Assembly: GCF_026262505.1 (NCBI RefSeq)
Contig: NC_067205.1
Location: 27,296,556 to 27,360,555, forward strand
Direction of reading: 5' to 3'
Length of the DNA stretch: 64,000 nt
From: Trichomonas vaginalis G3
Taxonomy: Eukaryota > Parabasalia > Trichomonadida > Trichomonadidae
Shown here in pieces: positions 48,489 to 59,218 of the stretch (its first letter is position 1; each line of letters begins with the position of its first letter). The translations under genes and the position numbers were made by a program. Below the pieces are notes generated by a model. That model did no database searches. It worked only from the letters and a program-made list of their open reading frames with translations, and was not told the origin of the DNA.

Positions 48489-48903
48489 AATTTAACTTTG
48501 TTTGTATTCTTTATAAATGATAATACCTTTTTCCATCTTTTAATAAGGATTCTTTGGTAAATGGTCAGCCTGCTTGTATTGATAAAATCCATAAAATCAT
48601 AAAACAATTATTACCGCACCATGATATAGCCAATCTTTGTATTTCCAATTGTGTTTGCAATTAGATACTATAAATGGAAATTAATGATTTAATCCAAATG
48701 AAGATAATAATTAACGGTCGAGCATTATTGTTTTATTGGTATCCCTAATAACATTCATACAAATGATATGTGTCATTGAATACACAATGCTATATAGAAA
48801 ATAATTGAGTTGTTGTGAAAAAGAAATTCGAAATAAGTAACATATAGATTTAAAAAACAAAATGATCTTCAATCTTACACAAATTGAATATTATATAAAG
48901 GAA
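48489..48903. other. Intergenic between convergent genes, nothing recognised
   Basis: The 3' ends of two convergent genes face each other here. The sequence is AT-rich, with no repeat, RNA gene or element end seen. Confidence 0.5.
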
Positions 48904-50058
48904 CTATACAATATTCTGGTAATTGAAAACGGAAATATCCATATCAGCTGGATTTGCCTGATATTGGATCTGTTGGCAGCTCATCATCTCGAAAACAGCA
49001 TGCCATGTATTAAAGTTCTTATCTGACTCATCAAATAAGAAGCCAACCGGACCTTGGAAGAAAGGTTGATTGTAAACATGAAAGGTTATTCCTTGTGAAC
49101 GCTTGATTATGAAGCAGTTTGCAAATGTATTCGAATAACACCCTGTAATTGGCTTGTGAAGGTCAAATGTCTGTTCAACTGGCTTGAACCAATCATTATA
49201 CGCTTTAGAGCAGCATAAAAGTTGGTGTATCTTTTCCAGTACACTATCGTCGGGTCCGAAACGCGCGAAGAAAGTGCAGAATTCTGGAATTGTAATGCAA
49301 TACGTATTTTTATGGGTTAATACATAAGTAAGCATTTTTCTAGCAGTATCGTGTAGGTCTAAATTGTAATTCTTTAAGTACTGCGAGAATTGTGTCTGTT
49401 GAGCGTCATAAGTAAAAGTTTCTCCAGACGATGATTTTGAATAACTGGCACAGAACTTCATTGTGGCCGCTTCTATAAACTGTGTCAAGCTGTAAGCCCA
49501 GATGCAGTGGTTTGGAACTATTTCCTCCCATAGGAAAATTGCTTCGTTCTTAAAGCGGTTATTGTTCTCTGGGATTGGAGGATAAATGCGAACTGTCTCA
49601 AGTAGAGGTATATGCAATGCTTCATCCGTAAATTGGGGCGATGCTTCGCTTGAATCCCTCTTATTGTCAATTGCAATCAAGTCGTTTTCCGTTGACTGTG
49701 CTGTGAAACCTTCACATTTCCAAAAAGTATATGTTGATGTTCTAGGTTGACTCTGGTTGAATTTGCAAGAGCGTAGCTTGAAGTTGATTGTGTTAGGTTG
49801 TGATTTAATTACTTCAGCATATCTAGATTTATCAAGTGCAAACTCATTTGGACTTGTCCATCTAGCACCCAGATTATTCATCCTCATTGGGTCATTACTT
49901 GCCCACTTAAGCAAGTGCCATAATCTGTACGCAAATCCTTGACTCACAGGAGCTTTTCCTTTTGTTCTCTGATTATCTAGTAATTCAGGTGGTATTTGTG
50001 TACGAAATTCATCAGCAGAAATCCTCAATTCCTGAGGGGGATCGTTTCTAACAGTCAT
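48904..50058 (-). CDS. Trichomonad initiator-binding-domain (IBD) protein
   Basis: A 384-residue protein. Residues about 20-120 fit the winged-helix initiator-binding domain first known from IBP39 of T. vaginalis: QGFAYRLWHLLKWASNDPMR, MNNLGARWTSPNEFALDKSR, YAEVIKSQPNTINFKLRSCK, TFWKCEGFTAQS. Residues about 190-300 look like a helical, EF-hand-like linker. Residues 300-375 look SH2-like (ITGCYSNTFANCFIIKRSQG, ITFHVYNQPFFQGPVGFLFD). The protein would bind Inr promoter sequences or related sites in the nucleus. The assignment rests on remembered domain patterns. The ATG at 50056-50058 follows TTTTCAATTTACTTATCG. Confidence 0.65.
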   Translation of the reverse strand: MTVRNDPPQELRISADEFRTQIPPELLDNQRTKGKAPVSQGFAYRLWHLLKWASNDPMRMNNLGARWTSPNEFALDKSRYAEVIKSQPNTINFKLRSCKFNQSQPRTSTYTFWKCEGFTAQSTENDLIAIDNKRDSSEASPQFTDEALHIPLLETVRIYPPIPENNNRFKNEAIFLWEEIVPNHCIWAYSLTQFIEAATMKFCASYSKSSSGETFTYDAQQTQFSQYLKNYNLDLHDTARKMLTYVLTHKNTYCITIPEFCTFFARFGPDDSVLEKIHQLLCCSKAYNDWFKPVEQTFDLHKPITGCYSNTFANCFIIKRSQGITFHVYNQPFFQGPVGFLFDESDKNFNTWHAVFEMMSCQQIQYQANPADMDISVFNYQNIV

Positions 50059-50125
50059 AAATACGATAAGTAAATTGAAAAAAAAATTCGTTAAAAAATA
50101 TGATAACTCTGTTTAGCTAAAAAAT

Positions 50126-50626
50126 TTAAAGAAGGAGGCAGCACTTGGACTTAAGCTTGCCATCATATGGGTCTGTTTCAGCGGCGATCTTCTTGCCTGT
50201 AAGGAGCTTGTAGAGCATAGCGAATGTGATCTTGCCATTCTTCTTGCCTGTCTCTTCGACCATGAACTTTTCAACCTGCTCCTGTGTAACTTCCTTGCCG
50301 CAGTACTTGTGGATAGCGATAACTTCCTTGCATTCGAGGGCCTTAGAGCGATCCTTATCGAAGGCACGGAAGATAAGCTTGTATGTGTAGAGGTCATCGT
50401 TGTTGACAACGGCCTTGACCATGTCCATGAATTCCTCCTTTGTAACTGTGCCGGAGTTATCGATATCAATGCCACGGAACATGACGTCTGATTCCTCCTG
50501 TGTGCATTCCTTGCCCTCGAGCTCGGCATAAAGAGCGTTGAATTCCTTGGCCTTCATCTTGCCATCCTTGCCTGTGTCCATTTCATCGAACTTCTTTTCG
50601 AACTGGGCAATTCTCTCGTCACTCAT
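50126..50626 (-). CDS. EF-hand calcium-binding protein with C-terminal CLLL prenylation motif
   Basis: A 166-residue calmodulin-like protein. EF-hand loops: 1, DTGKDGKMKAKE (canonical); 2, DIDNSGTVTKEE (canonical); 3, DKDRSKALECKE (no Gly at position 6, weak); 4, ETGKKNGKITFA (degenerate). Only the N-terminal pair should bind calcium well. The end, KSKCCLLL, is a CaaX box with Leu at the last position, the type geranylgeranylated by GGTase I, with an adjacent cysteine that could be palmitoylated and a basic stretch before it. It is predicted to be membrane-anchored. Codon use is much richer in G and C than in the neighbours (for example CTTGCC, AAGGAG), suggesting strong expression. A possible Inr lies in CTCAAAAACTGCATTTTTCC just upstream. 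Confidence 0.9.
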   Translation of the reverse strand: MSDERIAQFEKKFDEMDTGKDGKMKAKEFNALYAELEGKECTQEESDVMFRGIDIDNSGTVTKEEFMDMVKAVVNNDDLYTYKLIFRAFDKDRSKALECKEVIAIHKYCGKEVTQEQVEKFMVEETGKKNGKITFAMLYKLLTGKKIAAETDPYDGKLKSKCCLLL

Positions 50627-52857
50627 TGTGGAAAAATGCAGTTTTTGAGTAGGTTCCCTGAAATTGTTAGTTTACGAAAAATTGAAAGGAAAAAACGGAT
50701 TTTCAATCACTTGATTTTCGATTTAATTAGAGTTATCTTTGGATGATGAGTAAATCCAACTGAATGTAGAAAATATTGAGAAGAATTGTACGTTTTTTTA
50801 TATATCGTTTCGTCCGTTAGTGAACAGATTAAAAAAACGTATAATTTGAGTGAATTTCTGCGTTAACGTGCGAACAAAAAGTATAAAATATAGAGAATAG
50901 ATGTATCATATATAAATTCTTAAATACGTTAGTAATAAATTTCATTTAAAATTAATCTCCGAATTTTCTTTGATGTTATTAATGTAAGAGTAAAAAATGT
51001 TTCTAGTGATGTTTTTATGAATATTTGCATTATTGTTTAACTTTTTTTGGCGGGATTTTTATATTGTTTTTCATTTTGATTATTTTATTGTATATATTAG
51101 AGGATTGATTATGTTGAAGTTTTGTATAAAACTCTTTTGAAAAGGTTTGAAAAGTTCTTTGAAATGCTGTGAAAAAATGGTATATCAACGAATTTTATTT
51201 TTAACCATTTTATCAAGGAAGATGTTATAATTAACTTATGTAAAAAATTTTGCGCCAAAATATTCATTCGTTTATTTCTGCGGGTGCCTTCTCTTTAATT
51301 TTCTATTTGAATTATCCGACAGAGGAAAAATGTTGTAGAATCATAATAGAGCTCTACATTATGAATAATGATCGATAAACAGTTTCAGAACTTTAATCTT
51401 TCGTCAAAAATCACTATTGTATTTGAAAATGTTCTTTATAGATTGTATCATTATTATTGAAGCTGGAAAGTCAAATATTGGAAAAATAAATTCCGTTACT
51501 ATCTTTAAATCATAAACGATGATATCGGAGTTAATATATATATCACATATGATTCATTTCTCCCATTAATTGTCACTTTATCTCTATATATAAGGATAAA
51601 ATTATTAAAAATTGAGTTATATCAATTGTCAACCATTTATTTCGGTTTCTTAAGTTTATACGCAGTGTAATAAACTTGCAAATTAATGATCCAAAAGTAC
51701 AGATTTCAACATCACGGGTGAACACTCAGAAATTTATTGATAATTCCCTAAATTAGATCTAGCAGATTGAAACATAATTCTCAATTGATTATGGTATGAA
51801 TATTGAAGTTTTCATACATTTCCTAATTTCATATTTTAATTAGAGGCTTTTTATCTTAAATCTGCTAATTACAATATGGAACAAAATTTATTTCACATAT
51901 TGTCTTCATCCATTTTGAAATTATTAAATATATAAAATATCGTTACAATGCGCAAATTGCTTCAGATGAAAATATATTAATTTCTTAGAGCTACTGTTTA
52001 TAGATTCAATTATACTAGCCTAGCAATTTATAAGTTGCTCAAATATCTTTATCTTTATAACAGTGGAAATAGGTTGAACTGTCTCCAACTCAAATGAACG
52101 ATATTAAATTAAACAACCACATTGTTATTAATGAATTAAAATGATATCAATAAAATCTGAAAAAATTAATCTGAATAACATGGCAACAATGTATGAAAGT
52201 TCGTATCAAAGAAATAACGTGTGAATTTCTTCAATGCAAAATGATTTTTTTCTAAATAATTAAACAAATAAAAGATTATAATTCTGAATTAAGGGGAGAT
52301 AATCGATTTTTCATATTGCCTTGAAGCCAGTAGATGCATATCTCGATCAAATTTATTCAATTTAATTCTATAAGCTATGAAAAAATCATCATTTCGGTCT
52401 AAAATCTTCCTTTATCAATTCTGCTTTCAAAATTGCCTCGCCTTTTTGACTTGAGATATTGATACAGCTCTATATGACACTTAATGTTATATAGTTGATA
52501 GGCTCTGAATAGCGAGTCAAATAAAAATGACACTTTACTGAACTTACGAATTTTGAATTTTGTAGAATTTTATTAGCGTATTAGCTGTATCAATACCATT
52601 TTTCTATTCAAAACTATGAATTGTAAATTTCATCAAGAAATCTTCCCATACTGTAAGTAAAGATCACTAACGAACAGTGAAACATAATGTATTATTTGTT
52701 TAATATCTGGCCGTACCTAACCTTTTGTCAAGATTGAAAGTTGAACTTTTTTTTTCAAGGGATTGCTATTATTACTTAAAACTATTGCAAGGATGATTAT
52801 CCGATATTCTTGTCAGAAATAATTCTCTTTATAATTTTTAGTGCTTTTTGTATTTTC
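50627..52857. other. Long AT-rich intergenic stretch, nothing recognised
   Basis: Over 2 kb between divergent genes, with no frame of note on either strand. I found no element ends or tandem repeats. GCGGGTGCCTTCTCTTTAA near 51277 faintly recalls an element B terminus, but no partner was found. It may hold regulatory sites of the highly expressed EF-hand gene. Confidence 0.5.
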
Positions 52858-55800
52858 ATGACTTTCATCCTTAAAACCATAGGCGAAATGCTGAATATAG
52901 GTGGAAACCAGCAAAAACAGCCTAAGGAAGAGAATACTAAAGCAATTAACTTAGCAAAGCTGGAAGAATCCGAAAATTCATTAAGCACCCCTTATTCAAC
53001 TCGGCTTGTTGAGCTGTCTGGATTTGCCAATAATCCTATTTTGAGATTATTTACTGATAAAAATCAAAATATGGAGATTTTGAAGCCAGCAGAACAAACA
53101 TTTTTCGAAGATCATTTACAAGAAATTTTTTTCAAGCATGAATTCGATAAATTACCTCAAGGATTTGTATCTGACGAGAAAGTAATGGAATTTCCCACAC
53201 ATATTTTAGCAGAAACAGCATATAATTCAAAACCATGTTTGTTCCAAGATTTTCCTAATGAATTTAATCAGAAAAAGCATTCAATAGTCTTACTAAAGAA
53301 CACCAAACTCCCTAAAAACGATCATTTCATTGAGCCATTGATTTGCACTGCTTATTTAGTAATTGATGACAAAATTGACTCGGAGCCATGGCACTTTATA
53401 CCAAACGAAACATTCAACATGTACAAAGCTAGAAGCGAAAACATTATTACTAATGAAAAAGCTGGCTTCATTTTGAATGGAACCCCTCAAAATTCCGGAA
53501 TTTTAGTAATTATTTCACGTATTCTTCAGGTAAACAACGGCGATGCCGTCAACGATTACTATTTCAAGCCAAACGAAAAGAACTTGGCTTTAGCAAAAGA
53601 ATCCGTTGCAAATGTTTTCGGACGCCTTAAAGATATTTACTCTCCGTTCGCATATACATACGCCAATATCGGTTCTATTGCAGAGCAAAAGGATGGAATC
53701 GATCTTCCCCAACCATTTTTGCTGAAAAAGATGTTTGCGGATTCAGATGTACCTGAACTGATCAAGAGAATGAAAGAAAAAGGTAACCCACAGATCCCTA
53801 TCAACATACATATGCATGCTACGTTCGCACAAAACGAACAACCTCAGAGAATTGTTTCAAATGATTATAATTTCATCCACCCTGTTGATTACGATGATAC
53901 TGTTCCTTGCACCATATTCAGACATGAATTGAATGTCAAGATCCAGACAATCATGCTCAAATTACCTCCAAAAGTTAAAGGAAGGAATATTATCTGCGTT
54001 CTTTCAATGACGAACGGCAAACTTGAGCCAGGAACAATACAAAACCCAAAGGTAACAGATAAAGCCGAAAGAAACCTTTTCACGAGCACAATTTGTTATT
54101 ATCATGAAACGAAACCAGTTCTTAACGAAACTATTACGATTTCATTACCACCAATCCTAGATCCCGATGCAAGCCTCAGAATCGACCTCTACCATGCAAT
54201 TGCTCAGACATCTTACGAGCGCTGGTCAGAAATCGGCTGGTGCGAGCTCCCTCTTGCGAACAAAGACGGTCAATACATTGCTGAAGGCGTACAAGACCTC
54301 CCCGTCATCTACAATGGCCAATCCGATAAAGTTCCGATTGATCAAAATCATGTTACAGTGGAAGTCTCAACGAGATCGTTAATTATGCCACCGGATACAA
54401 CACTAAACCAGTTCATTAATAACAAGGGATCAGTATCACTCGCAAACGTCGACAGAAAGCTTGTTAAGAGATATCTTTTAATAATCTTAGACGTTATCTT
54501 CACGAACTTCAACGATAACCCTGATTTCTTCCTCGACCAGTTATTCCTCATCACAGAGATGATCTCCCCAATCTTCCCAGCCATGGATTCCTTCATGAAC
54601 AGATACGCAATGGAATTCAGTAAAACCGTTGATTTGGACATTTTGTTGACATCGTACGGAAAACACTTCGAGAAGAGCGGTGGCGAGAAAGTGAACACTA
54701 AGATCAATGTCATCAACTGCGATATGCTTTTCTTGATCGCAACCAAATCGTGCATCCAAAACAAAGACAAAAAAGATATAAGTGATGTTTTGATTGAATT
54801 GTCAAAATCAATCGCAAATTTCGCAGCAAAAACGGTTAAAAACGGTTTGAATGCTGCCTCTGATTTACTCAACTCCCTTGCGAGATTCTTAGTTGCACTC
54901 TGCTCTATAGGAATGGTCTCCAAAGTCTGTGAAGCAATAGACGCAGTGTTCGAGGAATTGACTAAAAATATGTGGAAAGGTGACACTGATTGCCACTCAA
55001 TTCTGGCACGTTTCCTTGATTCAGTCTGGTGTCCGAAGTTCTACAAGAGTGACAACGAAACACCCCACATTTTCCTAAAAATGTTGATACAAAAAATGAC
55101 AATTAAAACTGTCGAAAAATGTGTCAAATTTGCCACAGAAAACAGTGATTCCTTACCTATGCAAGACATTTATTTCACATTTTTGACGATGATTTCATCA
55201 TTCAATCGCCAAGAATGTCGAAAAATGGCTAAACTCCTCAAATCCTGTTTGACTTATTTGAATCCTTTGTCCAAACTACCTTTCGCAAACACAAGTGAGT
55301 CATACTACGCCATCCTGTTCTCCGTTTTCTTATTGGATAACATGGAAAGCGATGTTTTCTCAGAATGGTTCAAGACATTTGAAAATAAGCCGGCACTTTT
55401 TGAGTCACTTCACTTTTTGATAGAAAACTCATCATCCAAGCGCAAATTCACTGATTTAGGCAGTGGCACTGTTGACAGGATGAACAACCTTGAGAAACTT
55501 GAGAGGCAATACAACAATTCTTCAGCAAATTCTGCAACAAAAGAAAAAACTGAAGGACAGAGATCATTTAAGAAATTGAAGAAACTGCCACCCGCTTATT
55601 CGAATGACGACATCAAACTTCTGTCGGAAACACCAGATCCCAATGGTTCTATACTCCATCAGAACGAAATGGAAATATCTGCTTCTCCTCTGATGCAAAG
55701 CGATTTAAGTGGTGAATCAATTGCAAAAAGTGACAACGCAACAAAAGTTGAATTACCACCAAAAGCAGAGTCATTACCAAACACAGCACCTGCTGAAGAG

Positions 55801-57693
55801 AAGACTCGTTCTGGCAGTGTTTATATAAGAAATGACAAAGGCAGCAGTTTCTACATCAAAGGAAAAATGAACCCTCCAAAAGACGTAATTTCCGCTGAAA
55901 TTGAAAAAAGAATCATTGCTGCTTGCCATAAAAGTGTCATCAACACATTGAACTTGCTGATTGAAGTCATCGATGATGAGCACTTGAGTGACATGAGTCT
56001 TTGCGTGTACCATCTTTTGTGCACTGATGTTGTTGTTCAGGCAATTCCTTCAATGATTGAAGTTGTCATGAAACTTATCAACAAAAAGACAAAAATAATG
56101 TTCGAACAAAGTGTTCCTCCCCTTGCAAAGTTTGTCGCAAGAATCATCGAGCTATCTGTCTACTTCCCTAACGCTTACAAGATCGTAGAAGAAATCTTCG
56201 AAAGCGATTTGGAAAACTACAAATCAAACGATAGATCAAATTGTATCGTTTGCAGAGCTTTGCCTTTAATTCAAAAAGTGACAGATTCTGACATTGACAA
56301 ACTTACTTCTACTAAACCTTCAGGAAAAAAGTTCAAAGCTCTTCTCAAGGAGTATTTCACAGGAGGTTTCGAACAAAATAATGAAGAAAAAGGTGACATT
56401 TTATACACGAGAGCATTGATTGTTAGGTATTCACCTGATGCTCAGTATTTAGCACTGAAAGAGTTAGCGGAACATCATCACAAGTACGACTATTTCGCAG
56501 AAGAAATACAAGTCAAGTCGATGATGCTTTGCGTTCTTGCAGAAAACTTATCATTGAAGAGCAAAATCAAGAATGTTTTCGGATCATCGAACTTCAAATC
56601 CATTTGCCAGAATTACAACGACATCAAGTGTAATTACAAGGAAGATTTGAAGATCAATGGATTCTGCGATTCTCCTTTCTTCTGCATCTCTTCCATTGTC
56701 AACTTGGCAACTGAAATAATCACAGTTGCAAACGACAAAACATACTACGAAGTCGCAATTGCAGTTTCAGAATACGTTGTTCCGATTTTGGAAAGTGACA
56801 TTTTCTTTGGTGCTGCATCGAATCTCATCAAACTCGCACAGACAGCGTCGCAGAAACTGGCTGCTTGCAAACCAGGAGAACTCAGACTGTTCGGAAGATA
56901 CTACAGAGTTAGATTCTTCGGTGCAAAACTTGGAAAACAAGATGGACAAACTTATATCTACAGAGAAAAACTGTTGACGAATGTTTACAATCTCGCGAAC
57001 AGATTGAATGATGAATATTCGAAGAAATACGGTGCTGTAGAGACAATCATGGAATCCAGTAAAGTAGTTCAGTCCAAACTTGACAAGAACAAGATCTATA
57101 TACAGCCAACATCTGTTGAAGCTTTGATTGATGAGTCAGAAATGAGATACAGAAAAACTGATTTCGAGAAAAATGACAATTTGATGAAGTTCTATTTGGA
57201 CATTCCTTTCACGAAAGATGGTAAATCACAAGGAAATGTCGCGACACAATGCTTGAGAAGAGTCATTTTCACACCAAAGACTGCAATGCCTTGTGCAACT
57301 AAAAGAGTTTTGGTTGAAAGAGTCGAAGAAATCGAGTACAGTCCAATCCAAGTTACTTGCAATTCTTTGAGCGCAAGAGTTGCAATGCTGAAGAATGCAA
57401 TACAGGCTGCCGATTACCAGACTGTGCAGCAATTGTTGCACGGTAATCTCATGGTGCAAGTCAACGAAGGTCCATCTAAAATGGCTGAAGTTTTCCTCAA
57501 TGATGGACAGAAAGGACAGTACTACGACAAGTTGAGAGAGATTTTCAGAGATTTCTTGAAGACAAACCAGGAAGGACTCAAATTGCACGCTAAATATATC
57601 TTGTCAAAGCCAATTTTCACAATGATGCAGCACGAGTTAGAAGCAGGTTATGAAACTCTCGAATTCAAGCTCAAACCTTATTTGGGAGCTTAA
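52858..57693 (+). CDS. DOCK-family (zizimin-like) guanine nucleotide exchange factor
   Basis: About 1611 residues from the ATG at 52858. The start is uncertain: the open frame extends to 52810 without ATG, and the next ATG is at 52888. A DHR-1/C2-like region lies at about 350-500 (ELNVKIQTIMLKLPPKVKGR). It is followed by helical repeats and a disordered stretch at about 880-990. The DHR-2 exchange domain at about 1180-1611 is convincing: ALKELAEHHHKYDYFAEEIQ, GRYYRVRFFGAKLGKQDGQT, YIQPTSVEALIDE, RYRKTDFEKNDNLMKFYLDI, PFTKDGKSQGNVATQCLRRV, NEGPSKMAEVFL. DOCK proteins load GTP on Rac/Cdc42-type GTPases and steer actin; trichomonads rely on Rho-family control of shape change. Cytosolic or membrane-recruited. 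Third positions are richer in G and C than in neighbouring ankyrin genes. Confidence 0.9.
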   Translation: MTFILKTIGEMLNIGGNQQKQPKEENTKAINLAKLEESENSLSTPYSTRLVELSGFANNPILRLFTDKNQNMEILKPAEQTFFEDHLQEIFFKHEFDKLPQGFVSDEKVMEFPTHILAETAYNSKPCLFQDFPNEFNQKKHSIVLLKNTKLPKNDHFIEPLICTAYLVIDDKIDSEPWHFIPNETFNMYKARSENIITNEKAGFILNGTPQNSGILVIISRILQVNNGDAVNDYYFKPNEKNLALAKESVANVFGRLKDIYSPFAYTYANIGSIAEQKDGIDLPQPFLLKKMFADSDVPELIKRMKEKGNPQIPINIHMHATFAQNEQPQRIVSNDYNFIHPVDYDDTVPCTIFRHELNVKIQTIMLKLPPKVKGRNIICVLSMTNGKLEPGTIQNPKVTDKAERNLFTSTICYYHETKPVLNETITISLPPILDPDASLRIDLYHAIAQTSYERWSEIGWCELPLANKDGQYIAEGVQDLPVIYNGQSDKVPIDQNHVTVEVSTRSLIMPPDTTLNQFINNKGSVSLANVDRKLVKRYLLIILDVIFTNFNDNPDFFLDQLFLITEMISPIFPAMDSFMNRYAMEFSKTVDLDILLTSYGKHFEKSGGEKVNTKINVINCDMLFLIATKSCIQNKDKKDISDVLIELSKSIANFAAKTVKNGLNAASDLLNSLARFLVALCSIGMVSKVCEAIDAVFEELTKNMWKGDTDCHSILARFLDSVWCPKFYKSDNETPHIFLKMLIQKMTIKTVEKCVKFATENSDSLPMQDIYFTFLTMISSFNRQECRKMAKLLKSCLTYLNPLSKLPFANTSESYYAILFSVFLLDNMESDVFSEWFKTFENKPALFESLHFLIENSSSKRKFTDLGSGTVDRMNNLEKLERQYNNSSANSATKEKTEGQRSFKKLKKLPPAYSNDDIKLLSETPDPNGSILHQNEMEISASPLMQSDLSGESIAKSDNATKVELPPKAESLPNTAPAEEKTRSGSVYIRNDKGSSFYIKGKMNPPKDVISAEIEKRIIAACHKSVINTLNLLIEVIDDEHLSDMSLCVYHLLCTDVVVQAIPSMIEVVMKLINKKTKIMFEQSVPPLAKFVARIIELSVYFPNAYKIVEEIFESDLENYKSNDRSNCIVCRALPLIQKVTDSDIDKLTSTKPSGKKFKALLKEYFTGGFEQNNEEKGDILYTRALIVRYSPDAQYLALKELAEHHHKYDYFAEEIQVKSMMLCVLAENLSLKSKIKNVFGSSNFKSICQNYNDIKCNYKEDLKINGFCDSPFFCISSIVNLATEIITVANDKTYYEVAIAVSEYVVPILESDIFFGAASNLIKLAQTASQKLAACKPGELRLFGRYYRVRFFGAKLGKQDGQTYIYREKLLTNVYNLANRLNDEYSKKYGAVETIMESSKVVQSKLDKNKIYIQPTSVEALIDESEMRYRKTDFEKNDNLMKFYLDIPFTKDGKSQGNVATQCLRRVIFTPKTAMPCATKRVLVERVEEIEYSPIQVTCNSLSARVAMLKNAIQAADYQTVQQLLHGNLMVQVNEGPSKMAEVFLNDGQKGQYYDKLREIFRDFLKTNQEGLKLHAKYILSKPIFTMMQHELEAGYETLEFKLKPYLGA

Positions 57694-57793
57694 ATTTTTT
57701 ATTTTTTATTTGATTTTGATTTTTTTCGAGAAAGATATTATCCTTTCTTTCTCAGTTCTTATATATTAATAAAAAAAATTCAATTATTTTAAA

Positions 57794-59218
57794 TCAAAAA
57801 CATGCAAAGTATATTGAAGCCAATGAAATAGGAAATTCGACTGTTTCTTTATAATCCGAAAATGCTGCATTATAAAGAGGAGTATTTCCAAATTTATCTT
57901 TTTCATTGACATTTGCACCTTGTAAAATAAGAAGTTCAACTGTTTCTTTACAACCCATTAATGCTGCTTTATGAAGAGCGGTGTCCCCATGATTATCTTT
58001 TTCATTGATATTTGCACCTTGTGAAATAAGAAGTTCGACTGTTTCTTTACTCTCACAAATTAATGCCAAATGAAGAGCGGTTTTCCCAGCATTATTTTTT
58101 TCATTGATATTTGCACCGTGTGAAATAAGAAATTCGACTGTTTCTTTACTATTCATAATTGCTGCTTTATGAAGAGCGGTTTCCCCAGCATTATCTTTTT
58201 CATTGATATTTGCACCGTGTGAAATAAGAAATTCGACTGTTTCTTTACTATTTGTAATTGCTGCATTATGAAGAGCAGTTTGTCCATCATTATCTTTTTC
58301 ATTGATATTTATACCATGTGAAATGAAGTATTCGAGCAAGGATGGAATATTGAACCTCGCTGAATTAATAAAGTATTGGTTAAAATCATTAGTTTGATCG
58401 AAATAAACTAAAAAGGATTCAAGATTATTGTAAACTCCGCAGTATTTTAAATCGATCTCTATATTGTATTCATTCATCAAGAATGTAACAAAATCAATGT
58501 TGTGAGAAATAATTGCATGCTCCATGCATTCTTTATCAGGTTTTTGATATTTCAAACATTCCATCATGATTTCTTGATTTCCCCCTAAAAATGAGAATAC
58601 TAGACATACATCAGTTATTTCTGACTTAAATTTAGTTCTTAATAACTTGAAACAATCAACTGCTCCATGGTAACAACATAATTCAAGTAATGATAATCCT
58701 TTTTCAGAATATGGATATAAATCGCTTTCAAGTTTTTGATCTTTATCAAATCCTTCGCTTTCAATGAAATAGATGAATTTTTCTTTGTCATTATACATAA
58801 TTGCCCTGTAAACAGTATTTTCTGTATGAATATCCCGATTTTCTGAGTTAAATTGATCGTAATCAATAGATTTGTCTAAAATAATTCCATATTCTTTATA
58901 AAATAGGTATCTACCACGTAATGGAGCATTAATTTTATCGTTTACTTGATAATTATCATATATGAGTTTGGCAAGAGATAAATAAGGCTTTAAATAGCGA
59001 TTATTATACGGGATGATAAATAAAATGTCATTCATAATATTATAAGGAAGATGTGACTTTGAATCAATCAATTCTGTTTTGATCATCGTGTAAATCTTGT
59101 TTATTTTTTCTTCACTTTCAGTTTTCAGCTGATACAATGCATTATATGAATCTATGTAGTATTTATATATACTTCGCAATTCACTGTATTTATTTGGAAG
59201 AGTGCCTTGATTAGACAT
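57794..59218 (-). CDS. DUF3447-type ankyrin-repeat protein
   Basis: A 474-residue protein. The N-terminal helical region (SELRSIYKYYIDSYNALYQL, NDILFIIPYNNRYLKPYLSL) and the DUF3447-like block at about 180-290 (GLSLLELCCYHGAVDCFKLL, CLVFSFLGGNQEIMMECLKY) lead to about five ankyrin repeats of the type DGQTALHNAAITNSKETVEF / LISHGANINEKDN. The last repeat is incomplete (KETVEFPISLASIYFACF), so the 3' end may be truncated. The ATG at 59216-59218 is well placed. Predicted interaction scaffold of a very large trichomonad family. It runs convergently with the DOCK gene, 100 bases apart. Confidence 0.85.
   Translation of the reverse strand: MSNQGTLPNKYSELRSIYKYYIDSYNALYQLKTESEEKINKIYTMIKTELIDSKSHLPYNIMNDILFIIPYNNRYLKPYLSLAKLIYDNYQVNDKINAPLRGRYLFYKEYGIILDKSIDYDQFNSENRDIHTENTVYRAIMYNDKEKFIYFIESEGFDKDQKLESDLYPYSEKGLSLLELCCYHGAVDCFKLLRTKFKSEITDVCLVFSFLGGNQEIMMECLKYQKPDKECMEHAIISHNIDFVTFLMNEYNIEIDLKYCGVYNNLESFLVYFDQTNDFNQYFINSARFNIPSLLEYFISHGININEKDNDGQTALHNAAITNSKETVEFLISHGANINEKDNAGETALHKAAIMNSKETVEFLISHGANINEKNNAGKTALHLALICESKETVELLISQGANINEKDNHGDTALHKAALMGCKETVELLILQGANVNEKDKFGNTPLYNAAFSDYKETVEFPISLASIYFACF

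Noticed and set aside
52794-52858. A short intron at the DOCK gene start linking the ATG at 52794 to the main frame
   Set aside because: A GT...TTTTAG segment exists, but it lacks the conserved GTATGT and ACTAACACACAG signals of trichomonad introns, so I chose a downstream ATG and flagged the start as uncertain.
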